From: JAKAXG01 sp035702985
GTDB taxonomy: Bacteria > Actinomycetota > Acidimicrobiia > Acidimicrobiales > Palsa-688
Length of the DNA stretch: 39,670 bases
Assembly: GCA_035702985.1 (NCBI GenBank)
Contig: DASSZD010000035.1
Span: forward strand, 1-39,670
Direction: 5' to 3'
How positions within the stretch are numbered: position 1 is the stretch's first letter; the number at the start of each line of letters is the position of its first letter. Both the position numbers and the translations under genes were made by a program. A model generated the notes under the pieces. The model saw only the letters and a program-made list of their open reading frames with translations, searched no databases and had not been told where the DNA came from. Positions 17,477 through 29,124 of this stretch are shown here, piece by piece.

Positions 17477-18895
17477 ATGCAGGACAACGCCGCCGGATCT
17501 CTCGTGATAGTCGCCAACCGTCTACCGGTGGAGAGATCCGACGGCGAGGGAGAAGGCGAGTGGAAGCCCAGCCCGGGGGGTCTGGTGTCGGCTCTCACCC
17601 CGGTCCTGCAGCGGATGGGCGGGACCTGGATCGGCTGGTCCGGGACGGCCGACGAGGATCTCAGCCCGTTCCGGGTGGAGGGATTCGAAGTGGTGCCCAT
17701 GCCGCTGCGGGCATCCGATATCGCCGGCTACTACGAAGGCTTCTCGAACGCCACCCTGTGGCCGCTCTACCACGACGTCACCGGCCGGCCGGTGTTCGAA
17801 CGGGAATGGTGGGACAGGTACGTGGAGATCAATCACCGCTTCGCCGACGCCGCCGCCGAGCACAGCCCCCCCGGCAGCACCGTCTGGATCCACGACTACC
17901 AGCTGCAGCTGGTACCCAGCTTCCTCCGGGACAAACGCCCGGATCTCAGGATCGGGTGGTTCGATCACATCCCGTTTCCCGGCTACGAGATCTACTCGCG
18001 GCTGCCGTGGCGCCGTCAGGTGGTGGAGGGCCTGCTGGGGGCCGATCTGCTGGGCTTCCAGCGGCGCGACGACGCAGCCAACTTCCTGCGCGCTGCCCGC
18101 CGGTGCGCCGGCGCCACCACAAGAGGTTCGGTGGTGGAGTTCGCCGGGCGGCAGCTGCGGGCCGGGGCGTTCCCCATATCAGTGGACAGCAGGGCCCTCG
18201 ACGAGCTGGCTCGCAGCCCGGAGATCCAGGCCAGAGCCCGCCAGATCCGGGCCGACCTGGGTGATCCGGACATCGTGCTGCTCGGAGTGGACCGGCTGGA
18301 TTACACCAAAGGGATCCTGCACCGCCTGCGGGCGTTCGGCGAGATCCTTGCAGAGGGGGAGCTCGAGCCGCCGCAGGCGGTCCTGGTCCAGGTGGCCAGC
18401 CCCAGCCGCGAGCGCATCGGGGAGTACCAGCTGGTGCGTGAGGAGGTGGAGGGCGTGGTCGGGCGGATCAACGGTGATCACGGCCGGGTCGGCCAACCGG
18501 CGGTCCACTACCTGCACCAGTCGTTCCCCCGGGAGGAGATGGCGGCTCTTTACCTGGCCGCCGATGTGATGCTGGTCACCCCTCTGCGGGACGGGATGAA
18601 CCTGGTGGCCAAGGAGTACGTCGCCTGCCGCCACGACGAGCGGGGGGCCCTGGTCCTCTCCGAGTTCACCGGGGCCGCCGATGATCTCCGCCAGGCCCAT
18701 CTGGTCAACCCGTGGGACATCGACGGGACCAAAGACGCCATTCGCCGGGCGGTCCACGAGCCGGGACCGGTGGCCGCCCGCCGGATGCGGGCTATGAGAC
18801 GGCGGATATTCGAAGAGGACGTCCACCACTGGGCGGCCGCTTTCCTCGGAGCGCTCGACCTGGCGTCGGACAAACCGATGACTCCCGCCCGTTAG
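17477..18895 (+). CDS. otsA: Trehalose-6-phosphate synthase (GT20)
   Basis: A 472-residue glycosyltransferase of family GT20, making trehalose-6-phosphate from UDP-glucose and glucose-6-phosphate. Motifs are LVIVANRLPVE, SPGGLVSAL, WIGWSG, VWIHDYQLQLVPSFLR, DHIPFPGYEIYSRLPWR, LLGVDRLDYTKGI (donor-site Arg and Lys) and RDGMNLVAKEYVACR. The usual HDYHLMLVP and LHIPFP appear here as HDYQLQLVP and DHIPFP, so acceptor preference could differ slightly. The ATG follows AGGGTGG. No trehalose-6-phosphate phosphatase is in the window. It probably supplies a compatible solute under stress, in line with the neighbouring NAD-salvage gene. Confidence 0.93.
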   Translation: MQDNAAGSLVIVANRLPVERSDGEGEGEWKPSPGGLVSALTPVLQRMGGTWIGWSGTADEDLSPFRVEGFEVVPMPLRASDIAGYYEGFSNATLWPLYHDVTGRPVFEREWWDRYVEINHRFADAAAEHSPPGSTVWIHDYQLQLVPSFLRDKRPDLRIGWFDHIPFPGYEIYSRLPWRRQVVEGLLGADLLGFQRRDDAANFLRAARRCAGATTRGSVVEFAGRQLRAGAFPISVDSRALDELARSPEIQARARQIRADLGDPDIVLLGVDRLDYTKGILHRLRAFGEILAEGELEPPQAVLVQVASPSRERIGEYQLVREEVEGVVGRINGDHGRVGQPAVHYLHQSFPREEMAALYLAADVMLVTPLRDGMNLVAKEYVACRHDERGALVLSEFTGAADDLRQAHLVNPWDIDGTKDAIRRAVHEPGPVAARRMRAMRRRIFEEDVHHWAAAFLGALDLASDKPMTPAR

Positions 18896-18906
18896 AAGCT
18901 CGCATC

Positions 18907-18959
18907 AAAAAAAAGGAAGAGCGGACCGATGGGCGTCGGGCGCCCCACCGGTCCGCTCT
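18907..18959 (-). terminator. Strong intrinsic terminator
   Basis: AGAGCGGACCG... at 18918 pairs with ...CGGTCCGCTCT ending at 18959 to form a stem of about 18 bp with few mismatches. On the minus strand it is followed by TTCCTTTTTTTT (complement of 18907-18917). It sits between the convergent otsA and H1-like genes and is a textbook terminator for the minus-strand gene; the stem may also slow plus-strand transcription. Confidence 0.88.
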
Positions 18960-18976
18960 GGTGAGCTGTGGCGCGA

Positions 18977-19531
18977 TCAGCCGGCGGAGGTGGACTTGGC
19001 GGCTTTCTTGGTGGTGACCCGCTTGGCGGCCGCCGCGCTGCGGGTGGCCGTCTTGGTGGCGGTCCTGGTCGCAGTCTTGGTGGCGGCCGGGCGGGGCGCG
19101 GCGGCCGGGCGGGGCGCGGCGGCCTTGCGCTTACCGGCGGGAGCCTTGGCCGGCTTGGCGGCGACCGGGGTTTCGGCCTCCTGCTTCTTGGCGGTGGACG
19201 TGCGGGTGTTGCGGGCGGCCCGGGCCGGGGTGGCCACCGCGGCTTTGCGGCCGGCCGACCGCGACGGGGCCTGGGGCGTCGCCGCAGCCGTCGCCGGAGC
19301 CGTCGTTGCAGCCGCAGCCGTCGTCGTCGCCGCCTGTTTGCGGGCGGTGGACACCGTTTGATCCTCGATCACCACATCGTCGCCCAGCAAACCCTTGAGC
19401 GAACGCAGCGTGGCGCCTTTGGCGCGGGGCTCGCTGAAGACCTTGGAGGTGAGAAGTTCGGTTCCGCTGGTGCCGACCAGACTTATCCGGCTACCACCTT
19501 TGGTCGTGGTTACTATCAGTTTGGCTGCCAT
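18977..19531 (-). CDS. DUF1508-like domain fused to a histone-H1-like tail
   Basis: The 184-residue protein starts with a small domain (residues 1-60: KLIVTTTKGGSRISLVGTSG, SKVFSEPRAKGATLRSLKGLLG) that looks like one copy of the DUF1508/YegP fold. A long tail of Ala, Lys, Thr, Pro and Arg follows (about residues 62-184), with motifs such as AAAPRPAAAPRPAATKTATR and KRVTTKKAAKS. The tail is typical of bacterial H1-like DNA-binding proteins. The ATG has GTAGGAGC 5 bp upstream. It has its own 127-bp leader and a strong terminator, so it is probably a separate transcript from the phosphatase gene before it. The likely role is nucleoid compaction or DNA protection under stress; this is inferred from composition. 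Confidence 0.8.
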   Translation of the reverse strand: MAAKLIVTTTKGGSRISLVGTSGTELLTSKVFSEPRAKGATLRSLKGLLGDDVVIEDQTVSTARKQAATTTAAAATTAPATAAATPQAPSRSAGRKAAVATPARAARNTRTSTAKKQEAETPVAAKPAKAPAGKRKAAAPRPAAAPRPAATKTATRTATKTATRSAAAAKRVTTKKAAKSTSAG

Positions 19532-19594
19532 GTCAGCTCCTACGCTGGGGAAGTGTTTCATCCACTGTAGGTAGTAAATGGCACCGAGCGCGTG

Positions 19595-19616
19595 CATGTC
19601 TCCACTCGAGGACATG
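19595..19616. promoter_or_regulatory. Inverted repeat in the leader of the H1-like gene
   Basis: CATGTC and GACATG are perfect 6-bp arms separated by 10 bp (TCCACTCGAG). The element is about 64 bp upstream of the start of the H1-like gene, in a region that is less G+C-rich than the genes. It could be an operator; no family can be named. Confidence 0.35.
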
Positions 19617-19655
19617 AAAACCGTACTTTTGCCGTCTTCCGGGTCGGTTTGGTTT

Positions 19656-19674
19656 CGATCAAAGGCCCAAACGG
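19656..19674 (-). promoter_or_regulatory. Possible DosR-like box E, upstream of the H1-like gene
   Basis: The minus strand reads CCGTTTGGGCCTTTGATCG. It shares TTGGGCC and TGATCG with boxes A and F, with one extra base between the halves. It overlaps the stop codon of the PP2C gene, just as box A overlaps the GNAT stop, and lies 125 bp before the H1-like gene. The support is moderate. Confidence 0.35.
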
Positions 19675-21344
19675 GCAACCAGAAGCGCCACATCGTCGTC
19701 GTGGCTCCCGGCCAGCATGCTCTTCAAGCAGAAGTCGCAGATCTCTTCGACATCGAGCACCCCGGAGGTGCTGGCCAGGGAACCGGCCAGGATGTCCAGA
19801 CCTTCTCCCACCGGGCGGGTCCTGGATTCGACCAGACCGTCTGTGAAGATCAACAGGGTGGATCCGGGCTCCAGAGTGGTCAGCGACGAGAGATAGATCG
19901 GTGCGTCCCGGACACCCATGGGGGAGTGGGGATCCGCTTTCAGGTAGTGGGCCGTCCCGTCCGGTCCGAGGACCAGCGGCGGCGGGTGCCCGGCCAGAAC
20001 CAGTTCCACCGAACCGGTGGTTGTGTCGAGCATCAGACAGGCGGCCGTGGCGATGGATGATTCGCTCACGTCCTGAAGCAGCAGGTCCAGGCTTCTCATG
20101 AGCACCGTCGCCGGTAGCTGCTGCAGCGCATAGGCCCGCATGGCGGTCCGCAATTGGCCCATGACGGCGGCGGCCCGGGGGCCCCGGCCGACCACGTCGC
20201 CGACGGCCAGCATCACCCGGCCGTCCTCCATCATGACCGTGTCGTACCAGTCCCCGCCGACCTGGGTGCCGCCGCCGCCGGCCACGTAGCGGGCGGCCAG
20301 AGCCAGGCCGTCGACACGCGGCAGGGCGGCGGGCAGCATGGACCGCTGCAGGGTCTCGGCGATCAGATGCTCCTGGGCGTAGCGCTCGGCGTTGCCGATG
20401 GCCACCGAGGCCATCTGGGCCAACTGCACCAGAACCACCTCGTCGTCGCCGTTGAAGTCCCCCTCGAGCTTGTCGGCGACCTGGATCAGGCCGAGGACCT
20501 GGTCCTCCCGGCTGATCAGTGGCACCGCCAGCCAGCCCTCGAGGAAGGGGTGGCCGGGAGCCACCCCGGTCAGGCCCCGGTTGGAGAGGCTGCGGGCGAT
20601 CTCCCGTTTGGTCATGCGCACCACCGAGGCGTCGTCCAGGACGAAGTTGTAGACCGGTGACAGGTCCGTGTGCCGGCCCTCGGCCGCCCAGGCGGCGTAC
20701 TTGTCGGAGTAGGAACGGGACCGTTCCGGTGAACCGAGGTCGGGGCGGGTGGTGATCACCGTCTCGGCTTCGTGGGCGCCGATTATCTCGCGGGCGCTGT
20801 CGTTGATCACCCTCAGCATCTCCTCCAGCGAGAGCGTGGAGTTGATGGCCAGGGCGGCGTCGGCCAGCTTCTTGAGGTGCCGGGTCTCGGCGACGTAGCG
20901 TTCCTCCAGTTGCCGTGACAGCAGCTCGCTCTGGCGGCGCAGCAACTGGTTCTTGTAGGCCAGGTCGACGAACACCTGGACCTTGGCCCGCAGCAGCGCC
21001 GGGTCCACCGGTTTGGTGACGTAGTCCACGGCGCCGGTGGTGAAGCCCTCGAGGGCATGGCCGGACTGGGTGGACAAGGCGGACAGGAAGATGATCGGGA
21101 TGTCCGACGTGCGCTCCCGTTCCTTGATCCTGCGGGCGGTCTCCAGGCCGTCCATGCCGGGCATCTGCACGTCCAGCAGGATCACCGTGACCTCGTCGCG
21201 CAGCAGGCGCTTCAGGGCCCTCTCGCCGCTCGACTCCGATATCAGGGCGAAACCGAGGGGTTCGAGGGCGGCCTCCAGCGCCCGTAGGTTGGCCGCCCGG
21301 TCGTCGACCAGGAGCAGGGTGGCTTCGAAGCCGTCGGCGGTCAC
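19659..21344 (-). CDS. Response regulator with GAF and PP2C (SpoIIE/RsbU-type) phosphatase
   Basis: A 561-residue signalling protein. The receiver domain (residues 1-125) has acidic pocket Asp14/Asp15, phospho-acceptor Asp58 in ILLDVQMPGMDG, and Lys111 in YVTKPVD. A helical linker follows, then a GAF domain (about 155-310; VPLISREDQVLGLIQVADK) and a PPM/SpoIIE phosphatase (about 335-561) with GGDWYD, AVGDVVGRG, LAGHPPPLV, FTDGLVESR and DDDVALLV. Phosphorylation of the receiver probably switches the phosphatase, whose usual targets are anti-sigma-factor antagonists. The GTG start overlaps the CheB stop (GTGA). No antagonist or anti-sigma gene is in the window, so its output partner is elsewhere. 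Confidence 0.93.
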   Translation of the reverse strand: MTADGFEATLLLVDDRAANLRALEAALEPLGFALISESSGERALKRLLRDEVTVILLDVQMPGMDGLETARRIKERERTSDIPIIFLSALSTQSGHALEGFTTGAVDYVTKPVDPALLRAKVQVFVDLAYKNQLLRRQSELLSRQLEERYVAETRHLKKLADAALAINSTLSLEEMLRVINDSAREIIGAHEAETVITTRPDLGSPERSRSYSDKYAAWAAEGRHTDLSPVYNFVLDDASVVRMTKREIARSLSNRGLTGVAPGHPFLEGWLAVPLISREDQVLGLIQVADKLEGDFNGDDEVVLVQLAQMASVAIGNAERYAQEHLIAETLQRSMLPAALPRVDGLALAARYVAGGGGTQVGGDWYDTVMMEDGRVMLAVGDVVGRGPRAAAVMGQLRTAMRAYALQQLPATVLMRSLDLLLQDVSESSIATAACLMLDTTTGSVELVLAGHPPPLVLGPDGTAHYLKADPHSPMGVRDAPIYLSSLTTLEPGSTLLIFTDGLVESRTRPVGEGLDILAGSLASTSGVLDVEEICDFCLKSMLAGSHDDDVALLVARLGL

Positions 21345-21913
21345 AGGCTGCGGTCCAGCTCGTTGAGGCGAATAGCCAGATGTCTCAAGTCGAGCACCTC
21401 GTGGGCGGCGCCGGTGGCGATGGCGGCTGCGGGCATCTCCGGGCGTTCTGCTTCGGCGGGATCCTGGACCAATACCCGGCCTCCCGCCTGGTGAACCTTC
21501 ACCACGCCCCGGCTGCCGTCGGTATTGGCCCCGGTCAGCACCACCGCCACCATCTCCGATCCGTAGGAGTCGGCGGCGCTCTCGAACAGCACATCCACCG
21601 ACGGGCGACTGTAGGCGACCGGGGCGTCGAGGGAGAGGGTCACCAGGCCGTCGTCGACGAGCAGGTGGTAATCGGGCGGGGCCAGATGCACCCGCCCCGG
21701 CTGTATGGGCTCCTTGTCGTCGCAGTCGACCACCGCCAGCGGTGACCGCTCGGCGAGGTAGGCCCGCATGGCGCCCTCCGGGGTGGCCGCGCTGCGGTGC
21801 TGGACCACGACCAGTGCCGCCCCGAACCCGGGTTGCAGCCCGGACAGCAGCCGGCCCAGGGCCTCCAGGCCGCCCCATGACGTGCCCACGGCCACCAGCC
21901 GGATGGTGCTCAA
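21341..21913 (-). CDS. cheB: CheB-type methylesterase, stand-alone catalytic domain
   Basis: A 190-residue protein consisting of only the CheB esterase domain. The catalytic triad is visible: Ser12 in GTSWGG, His39 in VVQHR and Asp132 in LTGANTDG. It lacks the N-terminal receiver of chemotaxis CheB, so it is not controlled by direct phosphorylation. The TTG start overlaps the CheR stop (TTGA) and the stop overlaps the phosphatase start. It removes methyl groups from, or deamidates, glutamyl residues of signalling helices. No chemoreceptor gene is in the window; a likely target is the kinase encoded upstream. Confidence 0.9.
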   Translation of the reverse strand: MSTIRLVAVGTSWGGLEALGRLLSGLQPGFGAALVVVQHRSAATPEGAMRAYLAERSPLAVVDCDDKEPIQPGRVHLAPPDYHLLVDDGLVTLSLDAPVAYSRPSVDVLFESAADSYGSEMVAVVLTGANTDGSRGVVKVHQAGGRVLVQDPAEAERPEMPAAAIATGAAHEVLDLRHLAIRLNELDRSL

Positions 21914-22737
21914 CTCAGCCTCCGGTAGATCTTCTCCCTGGCGTCGAGCTCCTCGAAGTCCCCGGCGTAGGTGCTGAAGCGCAGCGACTCCTTCTGGCCC
22001 AGCGCCAGGACCCCGAAACGGGTCAGGCTGCGGTGCATCAGGCCCACGACCTTGTCCTGGAGGGGCCGGTCGAAGTAGATCATCACGTTCCGGCAGACCA
22101 CCAGGTGGAACTCGTTGAAATCGGCGTCGGAGACCAGGTTGTGCTGGGCGAACACGACGTTCTCGATCAGATCCGGGTCGAAGTGCGCCACTTCCCCGAC
22201 CGCCTTGTAGTAATCGGAGAAGGCGGTCCGCCCGCCGCTGGATATGTAGTTGGAGGTGTAGTCGCGCATGCGCTCCAGAGGGAACACCCCCCGCCGGGCC
22301 CGATCCACGACGTCTTTGTTGATGTCGGTGGCGTATATGCGGACCCGGTCGCCGAGACCCTCCTCGTGCAACAGGATGGCCAGGGAGAGGGTTTCCTCAC
22401 CGGTGGCGCAACCGGCGTTCCACACCCTGATGAAGGGATAGGTGCGCAGGATGGGCACCACCTTCTGGCGCAGGGCCAGGAAGAACCCCGGGTCGCGGAA
22501 CATGCTCGTGACGCTCACCGACAGGTCGAGCAGCAGGCGGTCCATGCACGCCGGCTCGTGGAGGATGCGTTCCTGCAGACCGGAGATCGTCTGGAGGTTC
22601 TCCTCGGCCACCCGCCGCCACACCCGGCGGCGGATGGAACTGCGGGCGTACTCCCGGAAGTCGTAGCCGTAGCGCTGGTAGATGCCCTCGAGGAGCAGTC
22701 TCAGCTCCAGGTCCTCCAGCGCGTCGCGGGCCACCAA
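21910..22737 (-). CDS. cheR: CheR-type protein-glutamate methyltransferase
   Basis: A 275-residue methyltransferase with the CheR N-terminal helical domain (YGYDFREYARSSIRRRVWRRV, SVSVTSMFRDPGFFLAL) and the AdoMet-binding core VWNAGCATGEETLSLAILL, followed by IYATDINKDVVDRARRGVFPLERM and VVCRNVMIYFDRPLQDKVV. All motifs are complete. The first possible start is TTG at 22737, with a GTG directly after it at 22734; it begins 5 bp beyond the kinase stop. With CheB it forms a methylation/demethylation pair outside a chemotaxis operon. Confidence 0.93.
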   Translation of the reverse strand: MVARDALEDLELRLLLEGIYQRYGYDFREYARSSIRRRVWRRVAEENLQTISGLQERILHEPACMDRLLLDLSVSVTSMFRDPGFFLALRQKVVPILRTYPFIRVWNAGCATGEETLSLAILLHEEGLGDRVRIYATDINKDVVDRARRGVFPLERMRDYTSNYISSGGRTAFSDYYKAVGEVAHFDPDLIENVVFAQHNLVSDADFNEFHLVVCRNVMIYFDRPLQDKVVGLMHRSLTRFGVLALGQKESLRFSTYAGDFEELDAREKIYRRLS

Positions 22738-22742
22738 CTCGG

Positions 22743-26516
<3,774 letters not shown>

Positions 26517-26674
26517 GGCCTGCTCCCTGGAATGTCCTGTTGCCCGAATGGGCGGGGCCCCGGGTCGGGGCCCTACGCCGCCAAAGGGTATAGGACCGGC
26601 ACCCCTCGGGCCGGGAGCCCCCCGGTGCGCCCGGGCTGCGCTCTGATTCGGGAAAAACCGGCCGAAACGGCTGG

Positions 26675-27499
26675 TCAGCCGGCGGACGGCTCCGGCCGGG
26701 GGGGGAAGACCGCCGGCCTCTTCTGCAGGAAGGCGGCCACCGCCTCGGCGTGCTCCTCGGACACCCAGCACTGGCGGAGCAGCTCGCTCTCCCGCCGCTG
26801 CACCAACGCCGTGTCCGGCTCCAGGGCGTTGGCGGTGAGCAGCTCCTTGGTCCACTGCACCTGCCGGCCCGGGTTGGCGGCAATGCGACCGGCCAGGCCC
26901 AGGGCCTCGTCGAGCAGCTCCTCCGGCTCCACGAGGTGGTCGACCAGGCCGGCGGAGTGCGCCCGCTCGGCGGCCCACAGGTCCCCGGTGAGGGCCAGGG
27001 AGCGGGCCCGACCGGGGCCGACCCGGTCGGCCAGCAGGCGGGTCGAGGCCAGCTCCGGGACCAGGCCCATCTTGATGAAGCCCATCCCGAACCGGGCGCG
27101 GCGCGACGCCACGATCACGTCGAACGACAGGATCTGGGTCAGGCCCACGCCCACGCACGCCCCGTTGACGGCGGCGATCAGCGGCTTGGCCGTGCGACAC
27201 AGCTGCACCCAGTCCAGGCCGGCCGACATGCCACCGAACCCGCCGCCGGTGTCGGCCCCCGGGTCCTGGCCGGCGATGCGCTTGGAGAAGGTGTCCTGCA
27301 TGTCGGCGCCGGCGCAGAATCCCCGGCCGGCCCCGGTCAGCACCACGGCCCCCACGCCGGGATCCTGGTTGGCGGAGCCTATGGCCCGGGCCAACTCGTC
27401 GCCCATGGTCGGCGTCCACGCGTTCAACCGATCCGGCCGGTCGAGGGTGATGAGCAGCACCTCGCCCCGTGGTTCGGTCCTGATGCAGTCGTAGCTCAT
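26675..27499 (-). CDS. Enoyl-CoA hydratase/isomerase family protein
   Basis: A 274-residue crotonase-fold protein. The oxyanion-hole segments GRGFCAGADMQ and NGACVGVGLTQILSFD are present. Of the two catalytic glutamates of true hydratases, the second position is kept (LVPELAS) while the first is replaced in RFGMGFIKMG. This pattern is common in isomerase-like or atypical members, so hydration of enoyl-CoA is not assured. The ATG overlaps the TetR stop (ATGA), making it the last gene of an SDR-tetR-echA operon. A role in fatty-acid, ketone or steroid degradation fits the neighbours. Confidence 0.88.
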   Translation of the reverse strand: MSYDCIRTEPRGEVLLITLDRPDRLNAWTPTMGDELARAIGSANQDPGVGAVVLTGAGRGFCAGADMQDTFSKRIAGQDPGADTGGGFGGMSAGLDWVQLCRTAKPLIAAVNGACVGVGLTQILSFDVIVASRRARFGMGFIKMGLVPELASTRLLADRVGPGRARSLALTGDLWAAERAHSAGLVDHLVEPEELLDEALGLAGRIAANPGRQVQWTKELLTANALEPDTALVQRRESELLRQCWVSEEHAEAVAAFLQKRPAVFPPRPEPSAG

Positions 27500-28164
27500 C
27501 CGCCCAGTGTGGACCATCCGGCCCCGGCCCCGAGGCCGTCGTCGCCGTAGATCGCCCGACTCCAGATGCGCAGCACCACCTCCAGCGCCCGATGCTCCGC
27601 GATGGCCGGCTCCTGGCCGGAGAGGGCCACGTGGAAGACCCGCTCGGTCATCCAGTTGAGGGCGATGGCCAGCTCCCGGGCCGGGATCCCCTCCAGCGCC
27701 ACCCCCCGCTGCAACTCCGAGTCGATACCGAGCACGGTGTCGGCGACGAAGCCGTCGATGATCTCGCCCCAGAGACGCCGTACCTCGTCGTTGCCGCTGC
27801 TCATGTTGGCCACGGCCAGCATCAGGGGCTGGTGCTGGCGGAACGTCTCCAGGATGCTCACCAGACCCTGGCGCCAGATCTCCGGCACGTCCCGGCCGGC
27901 CCGCTCCAGGGCCCGGCCCCGGATGGCCCGGGCCTCCTCGGCCACCCGGTCCAGCAGGGTCAGGATCCCCGCCTCCTTGGACGGGAAGTAGAAGTAGAAC
28001 GTGGGCCGGGAGATCCCGGCGCCGCGGGCCAGGTCGTCCACGGAGATGTCGCCCAGGCCGCGCTCCTCGAGCAGTCGCTCGGCGGTGGCCAGGATGGCCC
28101 TCTCCCGGTCGTCGCCGGTGGGCCGTCGCTGCCGGCGGCCCCGGTCGGGGGCGATGTCGGTCAA
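27496..28164 (-). CDS. TetR-family transcriptional regulator
   Basis: A 222-residue regulator with the N-terminal helix-turn-helix DISVDDLARGAGISRPTFYFYFPSKEAGILTLLD and a ligand-binding helical domain of the usual length. The TTG start (28162-28164) overlaps the SDR stop (TTGA); no ATG or GTG is available in frame nearby, and GGGTGG lies upstream. It is sandwiched between the SDR and enoyl-CoA hydratase genes. The paired palindromes at 29075-29113 between the SDR and the divergent monooxygenase gene are its probable operators, so it probably represses both directions. Confidence 0.9.
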   Translation of the reverse strand: MTDIAPDRGRRQRRPTGDDRERAILATAERLLEERGLGDISVDDLARGAGISRPTFYFYFPSKEAGILTLLDRVAEEARAIRGRALERAGRDVPEIWRQGLVSILETFRQHQPLMLAVANMSSGNDEVRRLWGEIIDGFVADTVLGIDSELQRGVALEGIPARELAIALNWMTERVFHVALSGQEPAIAEHRALEVVLRIWSRAIYGDDGLGAGAGWSTLGG

Positions 28165-29000
28165 CGCACCACCCGGCGGCCCACCCGGGCGAAGATGTCC
28201 ATGTAGCGGGCGCCGAGCAGCCGGGGCAGCGCGGCGATCACGTAGGCGTCGGGGCCGACCAGGATGCGGCCCCGGCCGGTGTCCACGCCGGCCAGGATGG
28301 CGGCCGCCGCCCGGTCGGGACTGGTACGGGCGATCCGGTCGAAGTCCCGGGCCGGGTCCCGGCCGGCGTTGGCCTCCCGGGCGCTGTCCTTGATGCGGGC
28401 GTTGCGGGCGATGTTGGTGCGGATGCCGCCCGGGTGCACGGAGTGGACCTTGACCGGATGGCCGGCGATGATCATCTCCTGGCGGAGGGCCTCGGTGAAC
28501 CCCCGCACGGCGAACTTGGCGGTGGAGTAGGCCCCGTTGTAGGCCGGGGCGACCAGGCCGAACACGCTGGACAGGTTGACCAGGTGGCCGTCCCCGGAGG
28601 CGATCAGGTGGGGGAGGAACGCCTTGGTCCCGTTGATCACCCCGTGCAGATTGACCCCGAGCAGCCAGTCCAGGTCCTCGAACGAGGTGTCCTCGATGGT
28701 GGCCCCGATGGCCACCCCGGCGTTGTTGACGACCAGGTGCACCGCCCCGAAGGTCTCCGCCACCTGATCGGCGTGGCGCAGCACGGCGGCCCGGTCGGCC
28801 ACGTCCAGGCGGTACGGCTCGATCTTGCCGTCGGCCGGCCCGCACAGCCGGACCGTCTCCTCCAGCCCCTCGAAGTCGACGTCGGAGATGGCCAGGTTGG
28901 CGCCCCGGCGGGCCAGGGCCACGGCCAGGGACCGGCCGATGCCCGATGCGGCGCCGGTGACCACCGCCGTCCGGCCCGTGTAGTTGATCTTCTGTGCCAT
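28161..29000 (-). CDS. Short-chain dehydrogenase/reductase
   Basis: A 279-residue classical SDR. The cofactor motif TGAASGIG, NNAG, the catalytic serine in NLSSVFG and YSTAK (Tyr and Lys) are complete; the acidic SDVDFEG after the second strand favours NAD(H). The ATG at 29000 follows GGAAAGGGC and gives MAQKINYTGRTAVVTG. The substrate is unknown; an alcohol or hydroxy-ketone that feeds the divergent Baeyer-Villiger-type monooxygenase is plausible. Transcription would start from the operator region at 29075-29113. Confidence 0.92.
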   Translation of the reverse strand: MAQKINYTGRTAVVTGAASGIGRSLAVALARRGANLAISDVDFEGLEETVRLCGPADGKIEPYRLDVADRAAVLRHADQVAETFGAVHLVVNNAGVAIGATIEDTSFEDLDWLLGVNLHGVINGTKAFLPHLIASGDGHLVNLSSVFGLVAPAYNGAYSTAKFAVRGFTEALRQEMIIAGHPVKVHSVHPGGIRTNIARNARIKDSAREANAGRDPARDFDRIARTSPDRAAAAILAGVDTGRGRILVGPDAYVIAALPRLLGARYMDIFARVGRRVVR

Positions 29001-29074
29001 GGCGCAGCCCTTTCCTCTCTTCCCGGGTCGCGGTGGGTAGGTAGCCAGCCGGCTCCTCACCTATCTCCCAAACC

Positions 29075-29113
29075 TATCAACACAGTGTTGACAATGTCAA
29101 CGTATCGTTGATA
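29075..29113. promoter_or_regulatory. Twin TetR-type operators
   Basis: Two 19-bp palindromes, TATCAACACAGTGTTGACA (29075-29093) and TGTCAACGTATCGTTGATA (29095-29113), are separated by one base. Each has arms ATCAAC/TATCAAC and GTTGA(C/T)A around a 5-bp spacer, and the two are inverted copies of one another, so the whole element is also a palindrome. It is A+T-rich against the surrounding DNA. The element lies between the divergent SDR and monooxygenase genes, 11 bp before the monooxygenase start. The SDR operon includes the tetR gene, which suggests autoregulation. Confidence 0.85.
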
Positions 29114-29124
29114 AGGTGCGAAAC

